Assembly: GCA_002897115.2 (NCBI GenBank)
Contig: BCIH01000001.1
Span: 1,381,897 to 1,445,896 of the forward strand
Reading direction: 5' to 3'
DNA from: Prototheca cutis
Lineage: Eukaryota; Chlorophyta; Trebouxiophyceae; Chlorellales; Chlorellaceae
DNA: 64,000 nt
Numbering within the stretch: position 1 is the stretch's first letter; the number at the start of each line of letters is the position of its first letter. Positions 1 to 11,874 of the stretch are shown here, in pieces. Position numbers and translations under genes: made by a program. A model generated the notes under the pieces. The model was not told the origin of the DNA and searched no databases. It worked only from the letters and a program-made list of their open reading frames with translations.

Positions 1-16
1 GCGCTGAGGAGCCGAG

Positions 17-520
17 ATGGTGAGTGCGCCCATGGTCGTCTAGGCGCTGTGCGGGTCCTGCACTGCCCCACTGGATCTCAATGGCGTTTCTGCAATGTTC
101 TTGCAGGTGAAGATTCAACCGCCGGAGTTGAAGGACTTTATGGACAAGAAACTGAGCAGTGAGTGGGGCCATCACTCTCTGGCTGGTTGGGAAGCCCGTG
201 CCTGCGTGGGAGAGCGCATGCTTGCGATTGAACCCTTCTTAGCGGAGCTGATGGGCGGATGACGCGCCGCGACCACCTGGCACGGCGCGCAATCCCACGT
301 TGAATGCTTTCGTTCACCTGGTGCCCCCAGCCTTCATCATGCAGTTCACCTGAATGCCAACCGGCATGTGACGGGGACATTGCGTGGCTTTGACCAGTTC
401 ATGAACCTGGTTCTTGATGCGGCGGTGGACGAGAAACGCAAGGTGGACATTGGCATGGTCGTCATCCGGGGAAACAGCATTTCCACCATCGAGGCTCTGG
501 AGGCGGTGCCGCGGAAATAG
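17..520 (+). CDS. SNRPG: Small nuclear ribonucleoprotein G (SmG)
   Basis: Core Sm-ring subunit of spliceosomal U1, U2, U4 and U5 snRNPs. The exons read 17-19, 107-158 and 345-520 and give 76 residues, the usual SmG length. The conserved N-terminal stretch [13 protein letters not shown] is followed by the Sm1 motif ([23 protein letters not shown]) and the Sm2 motif ([10 protein letters not shown]). Phases match at both introns. The first coding exon is only the ATG, followed directly by GTGAGT; this start is inferred because exon 2 has no in-frame ATG before the conserved part. The gene lies at the window edge, so its promoter is not seen. It is convergent with the POLE3 homologue. Family assignment is secure; the isolated start codon is inference. 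Confidence 0.93.
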
Positions 521-688
521 ACGTCGCTGTGCATCGGTCATCGATGCCAGCCCATACCCTCCTTTCAACATACACCCCGGCCACATGTTGACCGACAGCC
601 CTTGCTACATTCTGTTTCCTGCTCATTTCTCTCGCCTTGCAACAGCTGGCACTGTACATTGATCCGAATGCCAGAGTCAAAGGGCTGG

Positions 689-1713
689 TCAGGTGAGAGT
701 AGGTGCCTGCTGGGGGGGCGGTCTCGCCGCGTCCACGGCTTCGAATGCTGCGGGTGCTGGCATGACAGGCTGCGGCGCATCCACAGCCATGTCGGCGCCT
801 GTCTCTGCTGCAGTAGCAGCGGGCGGCTGGGCAGCCCCGTCCACAGCCGGCGGGGCCGGTGCCTCGGCAGGCGTCGCACCGGCTTGATCCACAGCATCCA
901 TGGGACCCGGACCTTCGGCGCTGACATCTGCTTGTTGGGAGAATGCAGGGCGTGTCAGCGAAGTGAGCGCAGGGGGAGGACATCCATGGCAGCAAACCAT
1001 GTGAGGACCTGATCAGATGCAGCTCCGCGACAGATAGCCCTACCGCCATACATGCTGCAGACAGACTCCAATGCCCCACGCACCCTCTGCCTTGCGCTTG
1101 CGACTCTCCGCCTTTTTCTTTGTCTTCTCCCTGGCATCTGCCCGATACTCTGCAGCAGGGGGGTGTGCAATGGTGTTGCCCCAAACATTTCTCACCACAC
1201 CTGGCAAACCAGGTTCAGCCAGGCATGTCGCTCCAGGCCCAGGCACCAGAGGTCCTGCCAGGTAATGTGCCCCTCCCCCCCAAATTACCCCAACAACACA
1301 CACCCTCTCCCCAAACCACCTTCAAGCGCCTCCTTGAGCGGCGGCACCAACTCCTCGAACTCCAGGTCCCCCAGGGCAGTCAGGACGTCGTCGGCGCTGA
1401 TGGTCTGGCGTTTTGCATCTCGGCAGATGTCGTTGGCTGTGGCAGTGAGGTAATGGATGAACAGCTTGGCTGCTTCCTGGAAAGCCAGCACGCAGTCCTT
1501 GGCTACTTGGTAATCCCGACCGGTGTCCGCCCCCTCCACCGCGGAGAGCTTGGCCTTGATTAGGCGCTTGAGCAGGGCTTTTGGGATTTCGGTATCACCA
1601 CTGGTACCGGATGACGACGCATTCGTCCCTCCGGGCGCCGCAGGAGCGCTGGCTGGTGCGGGGGCCGGGGCCGGGGCCGGGGCCACGGGGGCCACCGACT
1701 CAACAGCAGCCAT
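689..1713 (-). CDS. POLE3: DNA polymerase epsilon subunit 3 / DPB4-type histone-fold protein
   Basis: Exons 1713-1320, 1149-1084 and 930-689 give 233 residues with matching phases. A Pro/Ala-rich leader of about 35 residues precedes a histone fold of the NF-YB/DPB4 class (IPKALLKRLIKAKL, then DICRDAKRQTISADDVLTAL). The typical POLE3 continuation follows: FEELVPPLKEALEEYR, then a basic REKTKKKAESRKRK stretch. The family partners with POLE4/DPB3 in the Pol epsilon holoenzyme and in the CHRAC remodeller, in the nucleus. Exon 3 encodes an Ala/Pro/Gln-rich tail where human POLE3 has an acidic tail. An NF-YB subunit was considered, but KLSAVEG and the EALEEYR helix favour DPB4. The gene is divergent from eIF2B epsilon, 323 bp apart. 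Confidence 0.85.
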
Positions 1714-2036
1714 TCCTCTCCTCGCACCCTCTCAAAACGATGTGTATCAACAGAATGAATTCAATGAGATCGCCTTGGGTGTGAGAACNAATGCCTTTCT
1801 GTTGAGAGTCGCACTTTGCGTGTTTCAAAACATGCCTGATCAGATCTTCAGGGGATGCCATGGCGACGAGGCGCCGGCGATGGCGAGGACGAGCCGGTGA
1901 GTGCTCCTCGATGTGCCATGCGGGTGGCCTTCTGCATACCCCGTCCCCTCCGAGCCCATTGAAATACTTCATTTGAAGTACCGNCATTGTCTGAGCGAGC
2001 CTCAGAGGCGGCTTCCAGCTGGGCCAGTGAGGCGCC
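1714..2036. promoter_or_regulatory. Shared 5' region between POLE3 and EIF2B5 homologues
   Basis: These 323 bp separate two divergent start codons and must hold both promoters and 5' UTRs. I see no convincing TATA box or named motif. Isolated N bases occur at 1789 and 1984. Confidence 0.5.
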
Positions 2037-5000
2037 ATGGCACCGCCTACTCGCAAGGGTGGGATGGGCCTGGAGACGCGGGACCCTCTCGCGGCCATCG
2101 TGCTGGCGGATAGCTTTACACAGGTACGCATTTTGAACGTGCACCCACGCAGGCAGCATGGGACATGACGCTCCCTGGATGTTCTGGGGGATTGCAGTGC
2201 ACTGTTCTTGGGACTGTGCCCTTGGTGTTTGCTGACGTGCCGCAGCCCAGCCTACGCCCCCCTTGTCCCTCGCACAGCGCCTGCGCCCCGTGACCCTGGA
2301 GTGCCCCAAGGTCCTGCTGCCCCTGGTGAACACGCCCATGCTGGACTACACGCTGGAGTGGCTGGCAATCAATGAAGTCGAGGAGGCATGTTGCTGTTCC
2401 GGGGGCGTTGAGGNTTGGGCAGCGGGGCCATGTGAAATAGAGTACTGCATTTGTTGGAATGGTTCTTTGCCGCATGCAGGGTGCGTCTATGGATTGGCAT
2501 TATGAGTGCGCATGCACAGCAGGGGGTTTGGCCCTGGCTGGGGACTGTGGGTCGTCCGGGGCGTGGGACTTCACTGTTCATCAGGGCACGGGATCGACAC
2601 CCATCATCCATCATTCCCCCCGACAAAAACAAACAAAAATTGAACAGGTGTACGTGTTTGTGTGTGCGCATGCGGATGCCGTGCTGGATCATCTGGAGTC
2701 TGCCGGCTGGACCCGCGATCGCAAGTTCAAGCTGCACACGGTCGTGTCCACAAACTGCCTGTCGGTGGGTGATGCCCTCCGAGTCATGGATGGCCACGAC
2801 ACTGTCAAGTCTGACTTTGTCCTTGTGGCAGGTGCGTGCCTGGGATGGAGGCGAGGTGCATGGGGTTGTTCTGACAGATGTTTTTCCTTCTTTTTGTGAC
2901 CCCAGTAATGGAAAGGTACAGGGAGGCTGTGTGCGTGGTGTGGGGCTGCTACAAAACACCTGTTTGAATACCAGCCCTACAGCCACCGCCACTGCTGTCA
3001 ACTCCGCTGCAGGCGACGTCATCTCCAACATGAAGCTAGCACCCGCCGTGGCGGCACATAGAGACCGCCGTGCCGCCGACAAGAACGCCATCATGACCAT
3101 GGTGCGGCCTGGTCTTGTCGTTTGGGTGACGTAGGGTCCCTCTTTGTGTGGACTGCAAACCACATGTGCTCACAATCATAANAATCGCTTGCTGCCACAC
3201 AATGACCTCCAGCAACAACCCCCCTCTGGCCTGCCAACCTACGACAGGTCATGCGCGGTGGGCTGTCTGCGTCTCACATTCGGCGGTTGGGCGACATACC
3301 CACCGTGGCGGTCATTGACCCGGCCACCAACCGTCTGTTGAAATTTGAGGACCGAGAGGATGGTGGTGCCGGCGATGCCATGCTGGCTTCACGCCGTCGC
3401 CGGCGATTCTTCCTTGACACGCACGCCTTTTCGGAGCGAGACGCCGTTGTGGTGCGCATGTTTCTGGCGGACCATTCTTTCTTTATTGAAATGACAGTGG
3501 TGGAAGTTTGGTCTCCCCCACCCCCCTCCCCCTGGGGGGGTCGAGTGGGGCTGCCAGTGCTGCGGCCTCTGCATGTTCTAAACGCTGCCTCCTTCTTTTT
3601 CCAGGTCCGGAGCGACATGGCCGAGGCCTCGATCTACATCTGTTCACCGGAAGTGCTCATGCTCTTCTCGGACAACTTTGACTACCAGGTGAGTGTGTGT
3701 TGCATTGATGCTGACGATGTAGCAAGTTGGTTGCATGACACTCCCCCTTGCATCCCCAAGTCCATCTCACAGCCCTTCATCATTCTAATTATAAAACAGA
3801 ATGTCCGCCGCGACTTTGTCTCCGGCGTGCTGTCCGAGGAGGAGCTGGGGAACAAGCTTTACGTCCACGAGCTGACCGATGTAGGCCGCAGGACGTGCTG
3901 GTCTGCCCGAGCGGGTAGAAAATGACGACTCGGCAGCAAACTGCCTCAAAGCCTTGCGGTACCTCCTGAGCTCAGGGTTATTTACAACACCCCCGCCCTC
4001 TTTCATACACAAACAACGCAGGAGTATTGTGCACGGGTGCACAACCTTCGGAGTTATGACGCCGTGAGCCGGGATATTGTGCAGCGCTGGGTCTACCCCC
4101 TGTGCCCAGACGTCAATCTCTGGGCAGGCACGGCTTACAAGTACTTGCGCGGCAACACCTATGTGTGAGTTGGTGTTGGTGATGTTTGGGGGAATATATT
4201 TATTTATTTATTTATTTTTTTTTCTTTATTTTTCTTTATTTTTCTTTATTTTTTTTTTTTGGGGGGGGGGGGGGGGCAAGACTATGCTGTTGTCGCTCGG
4301 GTGGTTGCCGCCAATCCCCAGCAACAAGAGACAAGACCTCGACGTGGTGCATGCAGGGACCGTGACGTGCGTGTGGCTCGGTCGGCGCAGCTCCTGCACG
4401 GCTGCTGCATCGGTGCGGGGTCGATCATCGGTGAAGGCGCAGTGCTGGAGTCGAGCGTGGTGGGGCCAGGCTGCGTGGTGGGTCCCGGGTGCCGGCTGCG
4501 GGGGGCATACTTGATGCAGGATGTGACGCTCGGCCGCAGCGTGGAGGTCCAGGCGGCACTGGTCTGTGCAGGCTGCGTGGTTAAGGACAATGCCCGCATC
4601 GAGGCCGGTGCGGTGCTGAGCTATCGCGCCGTTGTCGATGCGGGGCATGTCGTGCCAGCGCATGCCCGAGTCTCACTGTTCCGCCCGGCGTCGGCTGCCG
4701 GGGGTGATGCCTCCGAGGACGACGTCGAGGTCCCTGCGAGAGAGACCACCAGCGGCGACTTTGAAGATGACGAGGACGAAGACGAAGCCGTGGGCAGCTT
4801 GCCCCCACCCTCGCTCGTCGCTGCCGCCGCCGCTCTCGCGGGAGGCAGCATCCCAGAGACCAACGTCGAATTTGACTCGGTGAGGAGTATGGTCTTGTTT
4901 TGGATAACTCATTTTTGGCTTTTTGTGATATTTGGTGGTGATGATTCTGTGGATATTTGCTCTAGGGAATTTGTGTGTCGGCGTCGGGGAGAGAAACGAA

Positions 5001-6299
5001 CAATCCATCAACTACCCATCAATTACCCATCAACTACCCAAAGGCGGTGGTCGGTCCACTGGGCGCCGGTTTCTTGTGGCCATCAGCCACCACAGATGCG
5101 GAGCGGTGCTCGCTGTTGCCTGCACCTGCGGTGGAGGCCTGGGCAGCGGGGGCCGAGTCGTCGGACGACGACACCGGCAGCATCGCGGGGGAGGCTGGCG
5201 GCACCGAGGCGGAGACTGCGGGCCTGAGTGCCGGCGCCGCGAGCAACCATTTCAAGCGGGAAGTTGGAGAAACTTTCCTGCGCTGCGTCAAGGAGCACAT
5301 CAGCCACGAGAACATCGTGATTGAGCTCAATGGCCTGAAGATTGCCGAGGACAAGACGTTTGCAGACTGTGCTCGTTACATGCTGACCGCCATGCTGGGC
5401 CTGTGCCTGCCCGCGCCGCCAGCCACGCGGCCCGAATACCGCGAGCTGTACTCGACCACCACGCCAGAGCCGAGCAACAGGGCGTACCTGCTCGATCTCC
5501 TCAAGCGAGCGGGGACCCAACTCCGGCGCTGGAAAGATCTCCTCCACAAGTTTCTCCGCAACGAAGACGACCAGGTATGGCAGCATTGGCTCTGTTTCTC
5601 TTCCTTGTTTGCTTTCTGGGTTGAATCACGTGGAGAACTCGGGCAGTGCCCATGAAGAAGAAGAATATGGACAACCCCGCGATACCCCTCTTGCACACCC
5701 AACCGCCATAAACCAACCAGGTGGAGCTGTTGCTTACACTGGAAGAATTTTGCTCTGATGAGGGCGACTTTGAAGGCACTGGCGAGCATGGGCCTGTCCT
5801 GGCCGGCATCTTTGCACAGGTATGAGTGGGGATGGATTGATTATGCAAGGGGTGTTTGGAATGCTGGTGAGACCACCCTGCAGTGGGGGACATGTCTCTC
5901 TCTTGTTGGCAAGTCCACATGGATTATGGCACGGTCCATAACCCTAGCATTCATTCTTTCCGCCTGCTTCCGTCGTGCGCAGCTGCTCAAGACCCTGTAT
6001 GACGAGGACATTGTCACAGAGAGCGCGATTCTACAGTGGGCCGAGGAGAAGTCGTTGGCAGACGAGGAGGAAAAGGTGTTCCTCCGCAAGGTGCGTGGCT
6101 GGGTCGATTGGCACCTGAATGAGGGTCGTAGATAACCCCAGGCCTCTGTCTCACCTACCATTACTGGAACACGGGAGTTCTCACCGTGGCCCCGCCACAA
6201 CTTACCTCCCCTCTGCCCCTGCAGGCCCAGACGTTCCTGGACTGGTTGCAGGAGGCCGAGGAGGAGACGGACGACAGCGACGACGACAGCAATGACTAA
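2037..6299 (+). CDS. EIF2B5: Translation initiation factor eIF2B subunit epsilon
   Basis: Catalytic subunit of the eIF2 guanine-nucleotide exchange factor (cytosol). Thirteen exons: 2037-2123, 2278-2385, 2648-2831, 3013-3101, 3248-3451, 3605-3688, 3800-3880, 4022-4164, 4357-4879, about 5044 or 5137 to 5574, 5721-5819, 5983-6090 and 6225-6299. The product is about 740-770 residues. The nucleotidyltransferase-like domain carries CPKVLLPLVNTPMLDYTLEWL and ICSPEVLMLFSDNFDYQ. Left-handed beta-helix hexapeptides follow (IGAGSIIGEGAVLESSVVGPG), then an acidic linker. The C-terminal W2/HEAT domain ends in the acidic-aromatic AQTFLDWLQEAEEE motif that binds eIF2 beta. Intron 2 needs a GC-AG donor at 2386. 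Intron 8 holds a TTTA/T-rich run and a long G run (4196-4276). The exon 10 start is uncertain because two acceptors are in phase. Confidence 0.95.
4196..4276. repeat. T-rich/TTTA and poly-G low-complexity run in an eIF2B epsilon intron
   Basis: A TTTA-type run passes into repeated CTTTATTTTT units, then a pure T run, then an uninterrupted run of about 16 G. It lies fully inside intron 8 of EIF2B5. Confidence 0.9.
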
Positions 6300-6660
6300 T
6301 CTGTGTCATCGTTGCTGCTTCATGAACCCTTTCTAGCNACACATGGACTCCCTGCACCGCCAACTTTCTGCTGCGTAGATTGGTGGGCCGGCACCAGGCG
6401 GTCGTGTCAAACCGCGACCAGCCTGTCCAGGTATTAAGAATATGAATGATTTTTTACAGGGGTCCAGGCAGAACAGGCGGCGGGGATGCACATCCCCCCN
6501 CCGCGGGCTTCGGTCCGCTGGAGTGGGTTGCATTGGTGGAGGCGCCGCCTCCCTTCCGGTCAAGGGCATCTCCGCCGCCGGGCAGCGGGACTGGCTGATT
6601 TTCAGAGCGCACACTTCTTTCTCAAGTACCATGCACACACGTGATGACAGGAGGGCAAGG
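6300..6660. other. Convergent 3' intergenic region EIF2B5/AGXT2
   Basis: These 361 bp hold the facing 3' UTRs. No further gene is visible. A minus-strand TGTAA for AGXT2 is annotated separately. Confidence 0.5.
6454..6458 (-). terminator. TGTAA poly(A) signal of AGXT2
   Basis: TGTAA on the minus strand, about 200 nt after the AGXT2 stop. This is the established chlorophyte polyadenylation signal; its use here is inferred from position. Confidence 0.55.
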
Positions 6661-9495
6661 TCACAGTTCGGTGAGGGACTGGTCCAGAACCTCGAGCATG
6701 AAGTCGACGTCCGGCTTTGTGATGCACATGGGGGGCTTGATGCGGAAGACATTGCCGTGCAGACCGCCCTTGCCGATGAGCACGCCCAGCTCCTTGCAGC
6801 GCTCGTGCGNGGCGGCCACCTCGGCCGTCGCTGGTTCCTTGGTCTCCCGGTCCTTGACCAGCTCCACGCCGACCATGAGCCCGCGGCCGCGGACGTCGCC
6901 GATGATGTCATGCTTGGCCTGCAGACGCTTCAGTCCGTCGATCAGGTGCCCCCCGACCTCCACACAGTTTTGCTGGAGGTGCTGCTCCTCAATCACGCGC
7001 AGCACGGCGCGGCCGCCCGCGGAGCAGACGGGGTTGCCGCCAAAGGTGTTGAGGTGCAGGCGCTGCGCCAGCGAAGCCGCAATCTCGGGTGTCGTGATCA
7101 CGGCAGCCAGGGGAAGACCATTGCCAATGCCCTTGGCCATGGTCACGATGTCNGGAATCACACCCTGGTTCTCAAAGCCCTGCGATTTAGGTGGCAGGTG
7201 ATTTGGTGGCTGTTGGGGGTCGCTTCCCTCGACTGTAGTCTGCGGTTGAATCCGGAGAAGCCGCACGCCCCCTCTGACACCCCTCCCAAGCAACAAACGT
7301 ACGCACCAAACAAAAATATAAAGCGTACCCAGAAGGCGGAGCCTGTGCGGCCAAATCCAGTCTGGACCTCGTCGGCAATGCAGACACCGCCAGCCTCACG
7401 CACCATCTGCCATCAGGAGACGGGGGGTTGCACAGGGGGATCGGCTGTTTGAAGGTATGAATTGAGCTGCTTCAGTAACATCCATCAACCATCGTAACTG
7501 CCGTCGCTCTGGATGTGCAGTCACTGCCACCACCAGGCCCCACCATCACTCCCCCAACCCTCCAGGCACACCTTGTACACTTCGGGGAGGTAGCCGTCAG
7601 CCAGGGGCACGGCACCGCCCACGCCCTGGATGGTCTCGGAGATGAACCCGGCCACGCGGCCGGGCGTGGCACTCTGGATCAGATCAGCCACATCTGGAGT
7701 GATGGATGGGGCCAGATTGCGTGTGTTGACCGGTGGCTGGTGTCGGAATGGAAAGAAAGAACGCACGGCCCACCACCTCGTGAGCAGAGGTGATCCTGGT
7801 AAAGCAGCGGCAGCAGCGACGAGAGGATGCACCCTNCCATCATCACCCGTGCCATTCATTCCCAGGGCCAAACAAAACCATTCCCCCAAACCCTAAGCCT
7901 AAGCCTTACCCTTGGCATAGGCGGGCCCGTCGTTGCCGAAAATGCCGCGGTAGGGGTTGGGGTTGAGCGCGTGGTGCATGCCAAAGCCCTGAGTTGACGT
8001 GGAGATGGGTTTGGTGGTGTGCATGGCATGCTCTTTGAGTGAGTTCNTGGAAACCAAACACCCTGGTCTCAACACAACCCCGGCCCCCTGTCAAACCAGC
8101 CACCGGACCAACCTGGGGGAGGTTGGCCTTCCAGGTATTGAGACCCATGACGCCCATGACTGTTTCGGACAGCCCATGGTACGCGTTGCGGAGGCCGATC
8201 AGATCAAACTGACCCGTGTGCAGCCGTGCCAGCATGATGGCCATGTCGTTGGCCTCCGAACCCGAATTGACAAAGTACGCCACCTTTCGTGCATATGGAG
8301 GGTGGGCAGGTGTGTGTTATGTGCGTTTGGGGGGGGGGGGGTTAGGGTTTTGACGGCCCTGATCTGTCCTTGCCTCACAAAGGCCGCAGACCACGCGCTC
8401 CTTTCTATTTACAAAACACCCTAAAACTACCCCCCTGCCAATACCTTGAGGTTTCCGGGCATCTTGTCGGTCAGTTCCTTGGCATACTCGGCGATCTGGT
8501 TGTTCAGGTAGATGTTGGTGGTGTGCTGCAGGCGCTCCGTCTGCTCGATCACCGCGCGGTTGACCTCGGGGTGGCAGTGGCCAACAGATACCGTCACAAT
8601 GCCCGCAAAACCCTGCGTGCAAGGGTGTGTGCATGAGGGTGTTTGGTCAGTGGGAGGGGGGAGAGAGAGAGAGAGAGAGAGAGAGNNNNNNNNNNNNNNN
8701 NNNNNNNNNNNNNNNNNNNNNNNNNNNNNNNNNNNNNNNNNNNNNNNNNNNNNNNNNNNNNNNNNGGGGAGAGGCGTAGCTGGCAGAGGTAAGCTGTCAT
8801 GATGCAAGCAGTCGGACACTGTCCATGTTTCCCCAATCTCGGGAGCCCCCCACCGCATCAGTCCACGCCAAAACATGTTGCTAAAAGGGGAGCAAGCCCA
8901 GCCCCACGCACATCAAGGTACCGCCTGCCAGTCTCGTCGTAGAGGTACTGCATCTTGCCGTGCGTGATCATCACTGCAGGGATCGGGAAGGGGGAGCAGG
9001 GGGAGGTTCAGGCACCTGCCATGTCGTTGACAAGGCCAGCGATCACGCTGGCGCGATCAAGATTTGGTCATCTCAACGGCATGTGAACTCCTTCTTCCAG
9101 TGCTATCCTTTCCTCCCACGTACCAGGCTCCTTGAAATTGTGCAGGATGGCTGTTGCGGATCGAGAAGGGGGGGTGGGGTGTGGGAGGGGGATGTTGGAC
9201 CGGCCACTACATTGTCATTCTCCGGGATCCTGGAGCTCATGCCACATGCACTGCCTGCACAAACAAGAGTGTGATCATCATTACCGATCCATGGGAGCCT
9301 ACCGGGGCTGAGGTACTTCTTGCGTAGGGCCAGCACTTCGGCCTTGCTGGGGCCCTCGTACGCCGATGGGACGTAGTCGAACGGCGGCATCTCAGCCTTG
9401 GCCGCGGCGCTGGCGGAGGACGCATGAATCATGCGTGCCGCCTGGACGCCATACCGGCCCTTCTTGAGGGCAGGGAGCGCAATGCGCTGCATCAT
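6661..9495 (-). CDS. AGXT2: Alanine--glyoxylate aminotransferase 2, mitochondrial type
   Basis: Class-III PLP aminotransferase that transfers the amino group of alanine to glyoxylate. Nine exons: 9495-9303, 9150-9124, 8973-8912, 8612-8445, 8283-8113, 7988-7910, 7693-7572, 7406-7329 and 7179-6661. Phases agree throughout and give 472 residues. Visible family marks are [16 protein letters not shown], the PLP phosphate site NSGSEAND, the cofactor aspartate region [13 protein letters not shown], and [16 protein letters not shown] with the Schiff-base lysine. The N-terminus ([22 protein letters not shown]) is basic and looks like a mitochondrial presequence. Intron 3 contains an assembly gap of 80 N after a GA microsatellite. 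Other class-III aminotransferases are possible but fit less well. Divergent from the RWD gene, 248 bp apart. Confidence 0.93.
8660..8765. repeat. (GA)n microsatellite ending in an 80-bp assembly gap
   Basis: A GA dinucleotide run at 8660-8685 runs into N bases from 8686 to 8765, inside intron 3 of AGXT2. The gap is probably an unresolved extension of the repeat. Confidence 0.9.
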
Positions 9496-9743
9496 TCAGC
9501 GTGTTTGGGGTTTCGGCAAAAGAAACGGCCCAGTCCGCAGTCTGCAGTACTGAAGAAGGTCTGGCGCGGGGATCTTGACCGGCCGAGACTTGCAAACACG
9601 ATTGCGAAAATGGTCGTCTGTCCGAGATTGTAGGCCCACTTATGCCCTCGGAATTGCTTTGATCCTGATGCCAGACACGTCGGAAGAAAGCCGCGTCCAG
9701 TGGGAACATCTAGGGTTTGGAGCGGCCGTTCGGGAGGATTTCG

Positions 9744-10914
9744 ATGGAAAATGACTTTCATTGCAACTACGACTCTGACCATTCATGCATGCAAAAGTTG
9801 GAGACGCAGTTTAAACATGTTGTTCATCTCTCCATGACGGGAGATGGTGGAGAAGCTTTGAATGATCTCCTCGCACTCGGAGCCTGCTTTCCGGAGCCTG
9901 GCAGCGTCACGTTTACCCCTTACGAGAAGCAGGCCCTAGCCCTGCACCAGGCGACGGGGCAACCATCGGAATTGGGGGCAACCCTGCATTTGCACGGAAA
10001 CGCCGGGGACGGGAGCGAGGCAGTGCTCAGCATCAGCCTGCCTCCAGCGTATCCCCAGGACCCGCCCAGGCTCTCTGTCCGATGTGGGGCCGGCAGGTAT
10101 GGCTGGGGCGCAGGTTCATGGCTTGTTGTCCCATGGCGAGGTTGCATCGGCGCGCTTTCGACCCGAAAAGGGCGTGCGATCCGTCCACGATGGCGAACTG
10201 CACCTGCCATGCAGGGAGGCCAGTGCCCAGCTTCAGGCTGTGGTCGATGGGGTGGTGGCTGAAGCACAGGGGCTGCCCTGTCTGGTGACCTGTGCCACAG
10301 CCTTGGCAGAGGCGCTGGAGACGTGTGATGTAGACCAGCGCGATGGACGACCCACGCCAGAGCCTGAAACGGACTGTCAGCAGCTGGCGCCGCCGGCCAT
10401 GGAATGCCCGGGATCCCCGAGTTCTGACCCCCCTCTCCTGCGCGTCGTCATCTGGTTCCACCACATCAAGAGCCTGACCAAGCGCAAGACCATCGTGGCT
10501 GCTGCCAGGGATTTGGAGGTGGGCGGATGGGTGGGTGTGCCAGGTGGGTCTGCATGCATGTGATGCCAGCGCAATGTGAAAGGCCCCCTCCAGAATCACG
10601 AGCAAGAGTTCCGCACCACCCCACTCCTACCCATGCAGATCGGTGGGTACTGCAAGCCCGGATTCCCCGGCGTCATCGTGGCTGAAGGCGCACCCGAGGC
10701 CGTGCAGGGCTACATCGCCACGCTGCGCGCGCTGCGCTGGAGTGCCATGGCCCTGCGGGGCACCGAGCCCGGGGGCCCGGCCCGGGCGCTGCCGGCGCCG
10801 CTGCATGAAGTCCCAGGAGAGGGCATGTCTGAGCTCGCAGCAGCCTGCCGCGCCGCGGGCATGGAATCGCTCTTTCTTTCCGCACTCAAACTGCCACCTA
10901 GAAGTGATGACTGA
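9744..10914 (+). CDS. RWD domain plus DUF1115 (Prp3 C-terminal-like) protein, RWDD2 family
   Basis: Exons 9744-10096, 10215-10518 and 10639-10914 give 310 residues with consistent phases. The N-terminal half is an RWD fold: FTPYEK, then LSISLPPAYPQDPPRLSVRC, then a helix with LQAVVDGVVAEAQGLPCL. The C-terminal half has the DUF1115 signature VVIWFHHIKSLTKRKTIV, GGYCKPGFPGVIVAEG and VQGYIATLRALRWSAM, shared with RWDD2 proteins and the Prp3 C-terminus. The molecular role of RWDD2 proteins is unknown; RWD domains usually bind proteins. The start is the first ATG in frame before the RWD domain. A short additional 3' exon cannot be excluded, because GAA/GTGATG near 10903 could act as a donor. Confidence 0.82.
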
Positions 10915-11874
10915 CTCTGACAGAGGTAGCTGAGGGCTCTGGAAACGGAGCGCCCGAGTTTGCGAGTGGCTGCTGCTGGACACGCACCAACTGCCCATCG
11001 ACATGGAGGGCGATTCCTTCCAACTCCTCCCCTTGCATTCTCATTCTCTATACCACATCAACCTTGTGACATTCACCTCGTTCATCAAAGGACGCAGTAT
11101 ACATGGTGGCCACGAGTCGGTGAAGGGGTGTGCGGCAACGGGCGGCGCGCCGCTGCTGGGGCGTGCAGTTCTCGACGGGGCATGAAGTTCTTGGCACGGG
11201 CACGAGTAGATCAATCGTGGGGAAAACCGGGTCAGGGGAGAAGCCGGGGGCAGAAACCCGGCATGGGGGCGGTGCAACAGCAAAAGAGCCGGCGGGGGCC
11301 CAGCGTGGGACGGCATGCGCAGGCACAGGGAGGCCAGCTCCGCGTCAGGCACAGGACGCGCGGGGGCACGCGGGGAGTGGGAGCGAGGAAATACTGGAGA
11401 AGGCGCCGGGGAGTCTGGCAACATTTGGTGCCATGCAGGGGCAATGAAGCAAAGGGCAAAATTGAGAGGCTCATTCCTTTTTCGTCGACCAGGGCAGATA
11501 ACACGTGCACGCCGGAGAGAAAAAGAAGATAAGAGTACAAGCACGCACTGAAAGAAAGATAGAAAAGGTCAGCAGAGAAGCCATGCAGACGGCCATACTG
11601 GTCCAAAGACAAGCCGTGCAGAGGCTTCTCAAAGGATGTGGCGGCTGCTCGGGGGGGGGCCCGGCGCAGCACAGAATCTCACCAATGGGGGCCAACGCCC
11701 ATGACAGGACTGCACACACTCCTCTACACGTTTGATAGGCAAGCAAGGGCGGCTGCCGGGGCCAAAATGAGCCAGTCCTCACAAAGCNGCCAGGTTCCAA
11801 GCAAGTCGAGGATGGGCTGAGCGCTTGCTCCACGCGCACGCACACATGCATGCGTGTGCAGACGGCATGCCTGA
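10915..11874. other. Convergent 3' region between RWD protein and AP2/ERF gene
   Basis: These 960 bp lie between two convergent stop codons. Open frames exist on both strands, but none has a recognisable domain or consistent splice signals. I read it as 3' UTR and spacer. Confidence 0.45.

Noticed and set aside
462..1303. Overlapping long frames on both strands around SmG and POLE3
   Set aside because: They lack splice logic and homology; the spliced SmG and POLE3 models explain the coding signal.
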